In this document: piece by piece, positions 25,693 through 34,905 of the stretch | How the letters are laid out: each line of letters opens with the position of its first letter | How positions within the stretch are numbered: position 1 is the first letter of the stretch | DNA from: a virus | Virus record (IMG/VR): IMGVR_UViG_3300043640_000318 | Span: 1 to 62,444 of that record | Length of the DNA: 62,444 bases | Direction: 5' to 3' (one strand) | The notes under the pieces: generated by a model | What the model was told of the DNA's origin: nothing | Database searches by the model: none | Seen by the model: the letters and a program-made list of their open reading frames with translations, nothing else | Made by a program: the position numbers and the translations under genes

Positions 25693-26121
25693 TCAGATGC
25701 TCACCGTCCGGGTAAGAGTGACCTGCTGCTGGGAGCGGGTGGTCAAGGAGACCGCCACCCTGATGGTGTCGGCGTTCACCGTGGCGGTGATGGCGGTGAC
25801 CTGGGAGATCACGTCGTCGGTCGTGTACCGGCTGCGCACCCCTCCCAGAGAGTCGGCGACCACCTCGTCCTGCTGGATCGCGATGTACTGCGCGATGACT
25901 CTGGCCACCTCCGCACGGACCATCATCTCCAGGTCAGGGGTGAGAGGAGTGCCGACGTAGTTGGGCAGCACCGAACCCCAGGTGGGGTGGAACCGGTCAT
26001 TGCCGTAGGGCTCACCGAGAGCCAGCGCGAGGTCCTGCCGGATCTTGGGAGTGCCGGTGATCGTCTGATGACCGGCCGGGCCCACGACGAGATCGCCGCC
26101 GCGCAAAGCCAGTGTCTTCAT
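25693..26121 (-). CDS. Baseplate wedge protein, gp25/W-like
   Basis: 142 residues. QDLALALGEPYGNDRFHPTWGS is the gp25-like lysozyme-fold wedge signature, where E and G of the EPY turn are typical, and the C-terminal strand VSLTTRSQQQVTLTRT agrees. gp25 forms the baseplate wedge core that primes sheath polymerisation. One base separates it from the J-like gene. Confidence 0.82.
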   Translation of the reverse strand: MKTLALRGGDLVVGPAGHQTITGTPKIRQDLALALGEPYGNDRFHPTWGSVLPNYVGTPLTPDLEMMVRAEVARVIAQYIAIQQDEVVADSLGGVRSRYTTDDVISQVTAITATVNADTIRVAVSLTTRSQQQVTLTRTVSI

Positions 26122-26171
26122 GCCCCATCACCCCTTCTCCTCTTCTTCGTCCGCCCGCCGTCCCCGACAGT

Positions 26172-26807
26172 TCAGTCCGTGGAGAAGGAGATGACGTCGA
26201 GACCCACCCAACCCGGCCTGGTCGCGCCCGAGCCTGGAGCGATGGGGTTGATCAGCCTCACCTCTCCATTGGCGAACACGCTGAGCTGAGCGTCGTAGGG
26301 GTTGGTCAAGGTCTGCTGGATCGACGGGCGGAAATTGGCGTTCACCGGCGGCCAGTAGCCAACCGGCAAGGTGAAAATGACCGAGTTGGTGACCCAGCCT
26401 CCTGAGGCGGGGACCACCATTCCTCGTACGTTCACGAGGTTGTCAGGACTGATGCGGTATTGCGCCGGGCCCCATCCGGCCGTGGCCGTGTAGGTGCTCC
26501 AGTTCGCGGTGTAAGTAGCGTCGTGCCACTCATCACGGATGACCTCGAACTGGTCGAGCGAGCTGCCGACGAAGGCCGCCAGGGACCAGAAGCCCAGCGT
26601 CTGATCCGCCAGCCAGACCTCCCCGACTTTCGGGATCCGGCCCTTGGCCCGCTGGAGAAACAGCGACATGGACAGCTGGGTCCGCTGCTGGCGGTCCACC
26701 GACATCACGCGGTTCTGTGCGATGTCGACCTCGGTGATGTCCACGACCTTGATATTGAAGCCGAGGGAATTGGTCAGTGGTGCCACGGATGCGGCGGCGG
26801 CCCCCAT
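26172..26807 (-). CDS. Tail protein, 211 aa
   Basis: Its ATG overlaps the stop of the tail lysin gene by one base (TGATG). The protein is beta-rich with a WSLAAFVGSSL helix. Its position between the hub/lysin and the wedge genes suggests a baseplate hub or spike component, but no family is recognised. Confidence 0.65.
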   Translation of the reverse strand: MGAAAASVAPLTNSLGFNIKVVDITEVDIAQNRVMSVDRQQRTQLSMSLFLQRAKGRIPKVGEVWLADQTLGFWSLAAFVGSSLDQFEVIRDEWHDATYTANWSTYTATAGWGPAQYRISPDNLVNVRGMVVPASGGWVTNSVIFTLPVGYWPPVNANFRPSIQQTLTNPYDAQLSVFANGEVRLINPIAPGSGATRPGWVGLDVISFSTD

Positions 26808-29308
26808 CAGCTACCTCCCAGGTTCTGGCCGCCGAGACCTCCGGCGATAGGCAGTCCGATCAGGGCGCCGGAATTGTCGCCCTTCTTATCCGACAAGCGG
26901 GCAGGGGCGGCGATGTTGACCGAGGTCGTGAAGCCGCCATCCTTACCGAACTTGAAGCTGTGTGTAACCGTAGTCACATATGCCTGAAAATTGAAATCAG
27001 GGATTTTGATGAGCATACCGGGCCACATCTCTGGCATGAATGTCAGAGGGACGGTGGCATTGTATTGATACGCCCATTGCCTCATGAAAAGGAACAGCGC
27101 GGAGAAGAACTCACCCTTGGGCCCGACCACTCCAGGCATCTGCTGGAAGTCCGGTCGTGCGCCGAATCTCTTGAATACGTAGTTGATGAACTTCTGCGCC
27201 TCGGCCTGAGTCGGCTCCAGCCCGAACAGCGCGAACATGATCGAGGGTATGTCGATCGTCGCGATGCCCACCGTGGTGACCACCTGCAAGGGATCGGCCG
27301 GGCTCACCGAGCCGCTCAGCAGATCGAGGGACTGGTGACTCTGCGGTGCCACGGTGTACTGGTGGGTGACGAAGAAGTCGTCCGACCACTCCACCGAGAA
27401 GTCCATCAGCTCGATCGGCTGGATCACCATCGAGGCCGCCGTGCCCCAGATCCCGTAGTAGTCCGGGAACCACGCGATGAGGTCCCCGTTGGGCGCCGAG
27501 CAGAACGAGCGCATCGTCGAGCCGAACATGTTCTTGAGGTAGGGCAGGAACGGCTGGTCGTTCAGCAGCGCCCGCACGCCCGCCAAGGCCTCTGAACCGG
27601 CCGTGTCGATCTCGAACTGGGGCACCCAGGGGTTGTTGCCGAAGAGCTTGTCGTAGCTGTCATTGGGGTTGTACCAGGGCTGCTGATTGGCCGTGCCGAC
27701 CTGGACGCCCGGGTTGACCGTGGTGCCATCGCTGGTGGCCCCGCCCGTGCCCCCGATCGTGCCGACGCCCCCGCCGTCGGCGGAGTAGTCCACGCCTTGC
27801 AGCAGGCCGCCGCCGCCGGACCAGTAGCTCGGGGAGTTGCTGACCACGCTGCAATAGGTGCCGGTGTGGTGGGCTCCGACCGTGTGCCTGCCGTCCCCGA
27901 CGCTCATCTCGACGTGGTGCGCCGGAGTACCGACGAAGACCAGGGCTCCCCGGGTCTTCAGGGCCTGCGCCGCGCTGATCCGCTTGCACCAGCTCTGCTG
28001 GGACTGCGACACCCGGGGAAGCCCGTTGAGCTTGCCCATGGCGTGGTAGTAGACCCATTGGACGAAGCTGGAACAGTCCAGCCGGGTCGGCACAGCGGTC
28101 TGCGGAGCGGAGTCCCCACCGAGCTGGTAGGGGATGTGGGGATGGTCCTGCACCAGCTTCAGGGCCGTGCCGATGACGTCGGCGCCGGTGCCCTTCCCGG
28201 CCTTCCAGTTGTTGCTCTGATTGGCGAAGGTCGGGTCAGAGCCCAGTGAGGTGCCCCCAGCGCCCTTCACGAGCACGTTGACGACCGCTGTGGCCATCGG
28301 CTGGTGCCGGGTGTAGATGCCGCCAGCTGAGTCCGCTGAGCGCTCCACACGCTGTGCGCACTGCCCGAGTGAGAGCTTGTCCCGGCCGCCCATGGCCAGC
28401 AGCCGCTTGTAGAACTGCTGCGAGGCGTAGACCGGGTTCATGCACTGGGCCTTGGTGCCCCAGCCCTGGCTCGGGCGTTCCTGGAACAGGCCGACGGAGT
28501 CACGGTCGCCGTGGTCGAGGTTGATCAGGCTGGACTCGGCCGCCGCTGCCATGATGGCGATGGTGGCATCCCGGCTGTTGGCCCCCATGCCGACGCCGGT
28601 GTTGTAGATGATCTCGGCGTTACCGGCCTGGGTCGCCGACAGGCTCTCTCCGCCATAGGTGCCGGGCTTGAGGGTGCCAGAGGTGACCGTGCCGCCGTTG
28701 ACCACCCCTCCGACCGACCCGGCGCCGCCAAGGATCGCGTAGAACTGCTGGGCCAGCGCGTCCGCCTCTTCGGCCTTGGCGTCGACATCCTTGGCGATCT
28801 TGTAGGCGAACTTGAACCAGTCCTGCGGGATCCCTCCGATGTGCACCTTCGAGGACGGCCAGCCGACGACGGTGTCGAGCAGCGTCAGGGCGGCGTTGGT
28901 CACGCCTCCGTCGTTGGTGTTCTTGACGGCTTGCAGGCCCTGGTTCACCAGGTTCTGGGAGGCCTCCAGACCTGGATCCCAGTACCAGTACTGAAGCCTC
29001 TTCAGGGAGCAGCTGGCGGCCATCTCGACCCTCGTCGGCCAGGCCGTGATCAGGGGAACCGAGTTCAGGTAGCCGGTGAAGACCCGCAGCCATGTGAAGC
29101 GCTTCATCATCACGGCGATCCGGTCGTTCGGAGCGAAGACCCCGTCGTACTTGCGCCGGGCGTTCTGAAGGCCGAACTCGAACGTTGACACGCCGTCCGA
29201 TCGACGTGTCAACGTTCCGTCGGTGAGGTCCTCACTGATGTCGAGCGTGCCGTGCTTCTCACTGGCGACATAGACCTTGACCCCAGGACCGTAAATTAGC
29301 GTAGAGAT
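26807..29308 (-). CDS. Tail lysin/hub protein with transglycosylase-like and NlpC/P60 domains
   Basis: Coding clearly extends upstream of the first TTG (29212) to about 29308: the 32 extra residues include GPGVKVYVASEKHGTLDISE. The only near-ribosome start there is ATC at 29306-29308. An N-terminal hub-like domain is followed by a lytic-transglycosylase-like segment (AAAESSLINL, VGLFQERPSQGWG, about 225-250 from the TTG) and an NlpC/P60 peptidase (LDCSSFVQWVYY, Cys near 380; HHVEMSVGDG near 432). A hub domain with WSDDFFVTHQY follows. It would open the wall during injection. Confidence 0.82.
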   Translation of the reverse strand: MSTLIYGPGVKVYVASEKHGTLDISEDLTDGTLTRRSDGVSTFEFGLQNARRKYDGVFAPNDRIAVMMKRFTWLRVFTGYLNSVPLITAWPTRVEMAASCSLKRLQYWYWDPGLEASQNLVNQGLQAVKNTNDGGVTNAALTLLDTVVGWPSSKVHIGGIPQDWFKFAYKIAKDVDAKAEEADALAQQFYAILGGAGSVGGVVNGGTVTSGTLKPGTYGGESLSATQAGNAEIIYNTGVGMGANSRDATIAIMAAAAESSLINLDHGDRDSVGLFQERPSQGWGTKAQCMNPVYASQQFYKRLLAMGGRDKLSLGQCAQRVERSADSAGGIYTRHQPMATAVVNVLVKGAGGTSLGSDPTFANQSNNWKAGKGTGADVIGTALKLVQDHPHIPYQLGGDSAPQTAVPTRLDCSSFVQWVYYHAMGKLNGLPRVSQSQQSWCKRISAAQALKTRGALVFVGTPAHHVEMSVGDGRHTVGAHHTGTYCSVVSNSPSYWSGGGGLLQGVDYSADGGGVGTIGGTGGATSDGTTVNPGVQVGTANQQPWYNPNDSYDKLFGNNPWVPQFEIDTAGSEALAGVRALLNDQPFLPYLKNMFGSTMRSFCSAPNGDLIAWFPDYYGIWGTAASMVIQPIELMDFSVEWSDDFFVTHQYTVAPQSHQSLDLLSGSVSPADPLQVVTTVGIATIDIPSIMFALFGLEPTQAEAQKFINYVFKRFGARPDFQQMPGVVGPKGEFFSALFLFMRQWAYQYNATVPLTFMPEMWPGMLIKIPDFNFQAYVTTVTHSFKFGKDGGFTTSVNIAAPARLSDKKGDNSGALIGLPIAGGLGGQNLGGS

Positions 29309-29317
29309 GGCGATACC

Positions 29318-29965
29318 TCACTTAGTCGGAGAAATATCTCCACCATTGGGAACTCCGCCAGGCAGCGGCTGACCCCACTCGTCGTTGAACTGGCTCGGGT
29401 CTCCGGGGTAGACAATATGGTCATAAACGCCTGGGGCCGAATCCCCACCCAGTTGAGTACCGATTGGGTAGAAGTATTGAATAGCAGGATCCTTGGCGAA
29501 CGAGGACCATTTGTTGTCCACCGCAGAGGTGTCCGGAGCGGCCGTCTGTCCCGGGCTGATCGCGGGCTCGAAGACGATCGTCGGCTGGAACACCAGGGAA
29601 CCGATGTGATCCCCCCACTCGTATCCCTCCAGCGGCACGCCCTTGCTGAGGAAGCTCCGGGAGGGTGCGTTCACCGTCATCGAGGGAAAGCTGGTGGCGG
29701 CCAGATCAGGATCGATGGCGTAGGAGGCGTAGGAGGCCATCCAGTTGGTGAAGCTGCGGCGCTCGTCCCAGCCCACGAGCTGCACCGTGATGGCGAACCT
29801 CTGGGGGGCGACCCGGTGGGGATAGAAGGCCCGATGCGAACGGGCCTGGCTCTCGTCGGAGACCATCGCCACACCGTGGGTCACCCCGTTGCAGCGCACC
29901 TGATAGACGTAAGTGGACGAGCCCCGTAGGTAGGAGAGCGTGCAGTTGAGGCCGAACCTCGTCAC
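29318..29965 (-). CDS. Tail protein, 215 aa
   Basis: GTG start at 29965 with GGAGG upstream. Beta-rich with conserved-looking RFAITVQLVGWDERR and FTNWMASYASYA, as in proteins at the tube-hub junction. It ends GGVPNGGDISPTK and its TGA stop is in frame with the tail lysin that follows. The C-terminal 13 residues are nearly the same as in 30226-30876. Confidence 0.7.
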   Translation of the reverse strand: MTRFGLNCTLSYLRGSSTYVYQVRCNGVTHGVAMVSDESQARSHRAFYPHRVAPQRFAITVQLVGWDERRSFTNWMASYASYAIDPDLAATSFPSMTVNAPSRSFLSKGVPLEGYEWGDHIGSLVFQPTIVFEPAISPGQTAAPDTSAVDNKWSSFAKDPAIQYFYPIGTQLGGDSAPGVYDHIVYPGDPSQFNDEWGQPLPGGVPNGGDISPTK

Positions 29966-29992
29966 GTAGCGCCTCCCTCCGCGAAATCGTCT

Positions 29993-30208
29993 CTACAACC
30001 CTTCATCGCCCCTGACGACGTTCTGGCTGGGGTCCTGGGGCGCGAAGTGCGGAATACGCAGCTCGCGATACTCCGCCTCGGTGATCCCATGGGCCAGTCC
30101 GAACGGGGTGAAGACCCACCCGAACATCTCCACCATCGGAGGATGCTCACTGGGCTCGGGCATCGAGACCGGAGTGTCGGCCGCCCAGACGGGCTTCTGT
30201 GTGGACAT
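29993..30208 (-). CDS. Small tail-region protein, 71 aa
   Basis: ATG with AAGGAG upstream. Pro/Glu-rich N-terminus then MFGWVFTPFGLAHGITEAEYRE. No family recognised. It lies between two related tail proteins in the same transcription direction. Confidence 0.65.
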   Translation of the reverse strand: MSTQKPVWAADTPVSMPEPSEHPPMVEMFGWVFTPFGLAHGITEAEYRELRIPHFAPQDPSQNVVRGDEGL

Positions 30209-30225
30209 GATCGCTCCTTAATTAA

Positions 30226-30876
30226 TTACTTTGTCGGAGAGATGTCCTCACCGTTGGGAACGCCCCCAGACTTGGGCGTTGCTGCACCACCGGTGACGTG
30301 TCCATTGTATTCGGAGAAATGCCAGCCAATGCCGTCGGATATACGGGACACATACTCTTCAATCGCCTGTGCACGCTTCTTGCTGAGCACTCCATGACTC
30401 GTCCCGGCGACGACGAGTGCATCGCTCAGTTCCTCGACGATGAAAAGGGTGAGGGAGTAATTGTGAGCGAACTTCCCCACGGAATGGGTGATGGAGCCCC
30501 CGCCGTCGGGATCAGAAAAGTCTTTGACGTACACGCTGAAACGCCAGTTTTTCGGCGAATAGGTGAAGATCGCGGGCCTGTGCATCAGGCCGGGCTTCGT
30601 CGAATCCTTGGACTGGAATTCCATAATGGCGCTGATGGTCTTGAAGAACGCCTCTGCCTGGCGCCAGCTCTCGCCCTGTGATCCTGCCGAGTGATCCTGC
30701 CCGAAGCTGCCCTGCACCACGAGGTCATCGAGGTAGGCGCCGACGACCTGGATGACCCTTCCGCCGACGGTCTCGGTGACGGCGGTCTGGACGGACCACT
30801 TCCAGTCGATAGCATTCGGATCTATCCGAAAAGTGATTTTCGGACCATCTGAAAATCCTAGCGTTGCCAGGCCCAT
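30226..30876 (-). CDS. Tail/baseplate protein, 216 aa
   Basis: FRIDPNAIDWKWSVQTAVTE, RVIQVVGAYLDD and YVKDFSDPDGG resemble the beta-rich tail-hub connection proteins of large actinophage myoviruses. The C-terminal part has a helix with KKRAQAIEEYVSRI. It ends GGVPNGEDISPTK, the same tail as the 215-residue protein downstream, suggesting a shared short binding peptide or duplication. Confidence 0.65.
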   Translation of the reverse strand: MGLATLGFSDGPKITFRIDPNAIDWKWSVQTAVTETVGGRVIQVVGAYLDDLVVQGSFGQDHSAGSQGESWRQAEAFFKTISAIMEFQSKDSTKPGLMHRPAIFTYSPKNWRFSVYVKDFSDPDGGGSITHSVGKFAHNYSLTLFIVEELSDALVVAGTSHGVLSKKRAQAIEEYVSRISDGIGWHFSEYNGHVTGGAATPKSGGVPNGEDISPTK

Positions 30877-30998
30877 CCGCGCTCACCGCCTTGCTCGCCA
30901 AAGATTCCAGTGCTAACCTGCTTGCAGGTGGTCCTCTTCCCGAAACGCCTCAAGCCCGGGTGGATTGATGTGAGGCCCACTGTCCCTCCGGGGACTTT

Positions 30999-31037
30999 GG
31001 CCCCGTCACTCATCCGGGGGGTGTGAGTGACGGGGCC
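30999..31037. terminator. 13-bp terminator-like hairpin
   Basis: 30999-31011 pairs perfectly with 31025-31037 around a 13-base loop, between the tape measure stop (31094) and the next gene. A TTTT follows on the plus strand six bases later; on the minus strand no T run follows. The remainder of 30877-31093 has no gene. Confidence 0.6.
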
Positions 31038-31093
31038 GCAGCTTTTCAAATACCTACGTGATGGCCCCTTATCACGACGTGCATGCTTTCCGA

Positions 31094-33406
31094 TCACGGT
31101 CTGCTCGATTGTGTTCCATAAGGATTCTGTGGAACGGTTCCCGTAGTAGCTGCTGAGTTGTTGTTGTTCGGCAGCAATAGAAGTAGTTTCTTCGCTTCTG
31201 GCGACAGGTCGATGATCGTACGCGGCGCATTCGCGGTGCTCTTGCTCTCCGGGTGCTTCTTCTGCCAGTCCTTCAGCGACTGGCCGACCTTTCCACCGGC
31301 GTCGCTCTTCAATTCCGAAGAAGCGTCCCGGTTGAGGTCCACAATGCCACCGGTGATGTCGGCGACCTTCTGGCCCTTCTGGTCCCCGTCGATGATCGTG
31401 GCGTTACCGGAAGCGAGCTCGTTGGGGAAGTTCCTCATGGCGTCGGCGAAGGACATCACCCGCATGCCGGTCTTGGTGTTGACCTGCACGTGGATGTTGT
31501 TCGGGTCGTCCACGCTCTGGATCAGCTTCTCCAGCACGGGATCGCGCATCCCGGTCTTCGCCGACTGCTTCTGGTAGACCTTGCCCGCGTTGTTGTCCGG
31601 GTGAAGTCCGGTCATCTTCCCGATGACCCCCCAGGTGTCACCGGTCTGGGCCGTACCGAGCTTGGCGAAGGCCGTCGCGTCCTGCATGGAGGCAGGGCTC
31701 TTGATGTCGACGGTCTTGGCGGTCTGCTTGTAGGGCTGGGTGGCCGAGGTCTGAGCCTGGGCGTGCGCCGCCTCGTTGTCCCCGGCGATCTGCCGGACGA
31801 TCCAGGACATGACCGTGTTCTCGTCGAGCTGCCAGCCCGAGAGCTGGCTGAAGACCTGGGCCCACACATGCAGGTCGATGTTCGAGCGGGTCTGCCAGCG
31901 GTTCAGGAACTCGTTGCCGACCTGGGTGGCCTTCTGGTCGTCGAGGGTCTTGGAGCCGCCGTAGCTCTCGATGATCGACTTGATGTCGTCGATCTGTTCC
32001 TGGGAGAGCAGGTCCTTGATCCGCTGCATGTTGTTGCCCGAGGCCATGCGCAGGTACTCCTGGGGCTGAGTGCGCATGAGGTACTGCGTCTGCCCCGGGG
32101 TGATCCCGGTCATCCCGCCGAGCATGTACTGCATGTTCGGGCTCATCACGCCCGTGTTGTCGGTGTTCTGGAAGGACCGGCCGTAGGAGGCCTTGGTCGA
32201 GGTGAGGGCACCGGCCAGCACAGGAGACCCGGCCCCGGCGCCCTGCCCGATGGCCGCTCCCAGAGCCTGGTTGAACTGGTCGCGCATCTGCTTGGCGTTG
32301 ACGCCCGCCTGCCCGGCGGTGTCGGAGACGTCCTTCAGGGCCGTCGAGAGGCTGCTGAAGCTCACCGTGGCGTTCTGGGTGGCGGTCTCCAGGATCTTGA
32401 CCGACTCCCCGATGTCCATGCCCCGGGAGTTGTAGTTGTGGTAGTTGAAGTTCAGCGCGGCCTGGCGGTTCTGCATCATACCGTCCGGCTGCTTGCCGGA
32501 GAAGCCCAGGGCCGTCACGGCCTGGAAGGACTCCCGGGCGGCCGACTCGGACATGCCGAAGCCCGTGGTCCAGCGATAGGCCTCCTCGTGCATCCGCTCT
32601 TGGAACCCGGCGGCGTTGGTCCCGCCCTCGGTGCTCTGGTAGACCCGGTTCTTCTCGCGCTGATCGAGGTAGGTCCCCTTGGCCTTCGTGCCGCCGGATA
32701 GGGCGAGGCCGACGACGGGCAGGTTGCTCGCCGCGTGCATCAGACCTGAGGTCGTGCCGCCGCTCAGGGCGATCCTGGCACCGAGCTGCTGGAGGTTCGT
32801 GCCTCCAGGAGGCGGTGTCGGCTGGGAGCGGGGCTGCGTGCCGCTCGGAGGGATCGGGTTGGGACCTGGAGGCTGCTGAGGACCTCCGCCTCCTCCACCT
32901 CCGCCGCCGCCACCTTGACCGCCGCCCCCGCCCCCTCCTGTACCGCCCCCAGAGCCTCCCTGACCGCCTCCGCCGCCGCCTTGGGTCTGTGTGGTGGTCA
33001 TGCCGTTCTGCGCGCTGTAGAGCGGCACTCCGGCGATGGCCTGGCCGATCTGCTGGGCCGCGTAGGACTGGGCGTGAGCGAAGGAGCTCAAGGCCTGCAT
33101 GCCGGAGACCCTGACCATTCCGGCGGTGTTGTTGTAGTTGATCGCGCCCGAGCGGGCCAGGGCCTTCAGCGTGTTCACGTTCATCTGGGGCATCGAGCCC
33201 TGAGCGTGGTAGGCCGCGCTGACCTCAGGGGAGTTGGCGGCGCCGTAGCGGGACTCCATGTCGAGCGTGGCCCGCACGGCGTTGTTGGTCTGGAGCATCG
33301 TCTGGGTCAGTGCGTCGATGCTGCTGGAGACGCCCTGAAAGGCCTGAGCCAGGTTGAAGTTGGTGTCAGGGTTGACCGAGCGGTCCGGCGGGGGTGGCGT
33401 CGTCAT
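31094..33406 (-). CDS. Tail tape measure-like protein
   Basis: 770 residues, located after the frameshifted chaperone pair, the classical place of the tape measure. Helical, Gln/Asn/Ala-rich, with a Gly tract at about 135-175 (long runs of G broken by Q, S and T) followed by a Pro-rich hinge. It is short for a tape measure of a large myovirus, so a second length-determining protein or a different role (tail tube initiator) is possible. Confidence 0.65.
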   Translation of the reverse strand: MTTPPPPDRSVNPDTNFNLAQAFQGVSSSIDALTQTMLQTNNAVRATLDMESRYGAANSPEVSAAYHAQGSMPQMNVNTLKALARSGAINYNNTAGMVRVSGMQALSSFAHAQSYAAQQIGQAIAGVPLYSAQNGMTTTQTQGGGGGGQGGSGGGTGGGGGGGQGGGGGGGGGGGPQQPPGPNPIPPSGTQPRSQPTPPPGGTNLQQLGARIALSGGTTSGLMHAASNLPVVGLALSGGTKAKGTYLDQREKNRVYQSTEGGTNAAGFQERMHEEAYRWTTGFGMSESAARESFQAVTALGFSGKQPDGMMQNRQAALNFNYHNYNSRGMDIGESVKILETATQNATVSFSSLSTALKDVSDTAGQAGVNAKQMRDQFNQALGAAIGQGAGAGSPVLAGALTSTKASYGRSFQNTDNTGVMSPNMQYMLGGMTGITPGQTQYLMRTQPQEYLRMASGNNMQRIKDLLSQEQIDDIKSIIESYGGSKTLDDQKATQVGNEFLNRWQTRSNIDLHVWAQVFSQLSGWQLDENTVMSWIVRQIAGDNEAAHAQAQTSATQPYKQTAKTVDIKSPASMQDATAFAKLGTAQTGDTWGVIGKMTGLHPDNNAGKVYQKQSAKTGMRDPVLEKLIQSVDDPNNIHVQVNTKTGMRVMSFADAMRNFPNELASGNATIIDGDQKGQKVADITGGIVDLNRDASSELKSDAGGKVGQSLKDWQKKHPESKSTANAPRTIIDLSPEAKKLLLLLPNNNNSAATTGTVPQNPYGTQSSRP

Positions 33407-33409
33407 GGC

Positions 33410-33880
33410 TCAGATCCATTCTCCGTCGTCCGGCACCATCGACACCGGGCCCGTCGCCTGCCCTGGGGCCTCCGGCCGGGCCACACTCGGCTCCTCGTGA
33501 ACCGAGATCGTCTTGAACTGCTCCAGCATCTGGTTCATCCGCTCGAACTCCTCGATGCCGCCGCCGTCGGACGGCGAGTGGAAGTCCACCTGGGAGTAGT
33601 CGTAGACGATGTCCTCCGCTGCCGCGCCCTTGGGCTCGACGTCGGTGGCGAAGTACTCGGGGAAGGCCTGAGAAGGCTCCAGAGCGCCTGAGGTGACCAG
33701 CATGACCCGGAGCTGACGATCCTCGGCTTCAGCCCGCTGGCGCCGGTCCATGCTCTCCAGCAGAGCCACCCCGTACTCCTGCACCTGGCTCAGCCTCAGT
33801 CCTCGGAGGAGTCCTCTTCGATCGAGGAGCCGGAGCTCCCGTTCGAGCCAGGGGTCGAGTTCGCCCCCTGGCCTGATGCT
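33410..33880 (-). CDS. Tail assembly chaperone, -1 frameshift extension
   Basis: The -1 frame is open from the slippery stretch GGAAAAAGC (33886-33878) in the upstream gene through to 33410, giving 156 residues that start SIRPGGELDPWLERELRLL and continue ESMDRRQRAEAEDRQLR. The sequence is protein-like well before the first possible start (GTG 33784). With the upstream 159 residues it makes a fusion of about 315 residues, as in the lambda G/GT system. Confidence 0.7.
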   Translation of the reverse strand, partial: SIRPGGELDPWLERELRLLDRRGLLRGLRLSQVQEYGVALLESMDRRQRAEAEDRQLRVMLVTSGALEPSQAFPEYFATDVEPKGAAAEDIVYDYSQVDFHSPSDGGGIEEFERMNQMLEQFKTISVHEEPSVARPEAPGQATGPVSMVPDDGEWI

Positions 33881-34356
33881 TTTTCCATCTCCTCCACCAC
33901 CTCCCGGACCCTGGTCTCCAGCGCCAGGAACTCGGAGTAGACCCGGTCGATGGTGACGTCGAACCAGCGGTGCTGGACGTACTGGAAGCGCTGGTGCGCC
34001 CAGGCGTCGCTGCCGTCCTCACCGATCGGGACCGGCAGGCCGACTCCGTCCACCGTCTGCACCGCGAGTGAGACGATCGCGGTGAAATAGGCCCGTTGAG
34101 CCCCGATGGTGTTGTCCCACCTCTTGGTGAGCAGCGGGACCAGCAGCACCTCGGCGGTGGTCAGTGTGCGAATGCAGAACTTGTGACCGAGCCATTCGAA
34201 GGTCTCTGAGAGCGCGCCAATGTAGGCCAGGCCGTTGAAATCGTCCTGATACTTCGGATCGAAGGTCGGCAATTCCTTCTCGGTACCGTCGGCCGACGGG
34301 ATACCGGAAGGCAATGGCAGCGCACTCGGATCGAAGGTGCCGTATTGTTCACTCAT
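33796..34356 (-). CDS. Tail assembly chaperone (G-like)
   Basis: 186 residues; acidic, helical, ending in a Ser/Glu/Asp-rich tail. It lies between tail tube and tape measure as G-type chaperones do, and contains the slip site GAA AAA GCA near codon 158. The unshifted product ends EEDSSED; frameshifting swaps the tail for the 156-residue extension. The family itself is recognised mainly by position and the frameshift. Confidence 0.72.
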   Translation of the reverse strand: MSEQYGTFDPSALPLPSGIPSADGTEKELPTFDPKYQDDFNGLAYIGALSETFEWLGHKFCIRTLTTAEVLLVPLLTKRWDNTIGAQRAYFTAIVSLAVQTVDGVGLPVPIGEDGSDAWAHQRFQYVQHRWFDVTIDRVYSEFLALETRVREVVEEMEKASGQGANSTPGSNGSSGSSIEEDSSED

Positions 34357-34372
34357 TCAGAAATCCCCCTTA

Positions 34373-34876
34373 TCACTGCAAAGCACTACTGTGGGTGTAG
34401 GCCACTGTAATGCCCTTTGTGACCGCGAGGGCTCCGACCGTGATGGTGTCTCCGTCGTTGATGTCGACGACGACGCAATTGTGGTAGATCTTGCCTCTCC
34501 AGGAGCCTGGAGAGTTCTCCGTGCCGGGCGGCTTGATGATGGTCTGGCAGGTGACGTACGAAGGGTCACGCGCCAAGGCCTCGAAGATGTCGACGATGTT
34601 CTGGCTCTTGGCCAGGCCCTGGAGCTGCTGCCAGACCGGGGCGTTCCAGAGCTCGCGAATGGTCAGCATCAGCGTGGCACCGGCCAGCACCCGGCTGGTG
34701 GCGATCTCCACCGGGTGCCGGTAGCCGAGCGGGTGGATGAACTGGTGTGGCTGGCCGAGGTCGCTGAAGGCCCGCTGGCCGCTGTCCTCCGCGCCCTCAA
34801 GGAACGCGATGGGCTTGCCTTGGTACAGGAACGTGGAGTAGCCGCTTCCGACCACCCTGACCCTAGTCTGCGGCAC
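34373..34876 (-). CDS. Tail tube protein
   Basis: 167 residues from GTG 34876. Beta-rich with IHPLGYRHPVEIATSR, ATLMLTIREL and a final beta strand before SSALQ; the size and place next to the sheath fit the tube protein of contractile tails. It forms the inner conduit through which DNA passes. Confidence 0.78.
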   Translation of the reverse strand: MPQTRVRVVGSGYSTFLYQGKPIAFLEGAEDSGQRAFSDLGQPHQFIHPLGYRHPVEIATSRVLAGATLMLTIRELWNAPVWQQLQGLAKSQNIVDIFEALARDPSYVTCQTIIKPPGTENSPGSWRGKIYHNCVVVDINDGDTITVGALAVTKGITVAYTHSSALQ

Positions 34877-34905
34877 GTGAGTCCCTTTCTCCTGATCAGT
34901 CCGTC

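Noticed and set aside
30858-31097. Protein gene of 79 residues on the minus strand
   Set aside because: It runs through a 13-bp terminator-like hairpin and its composition is not protein-like.
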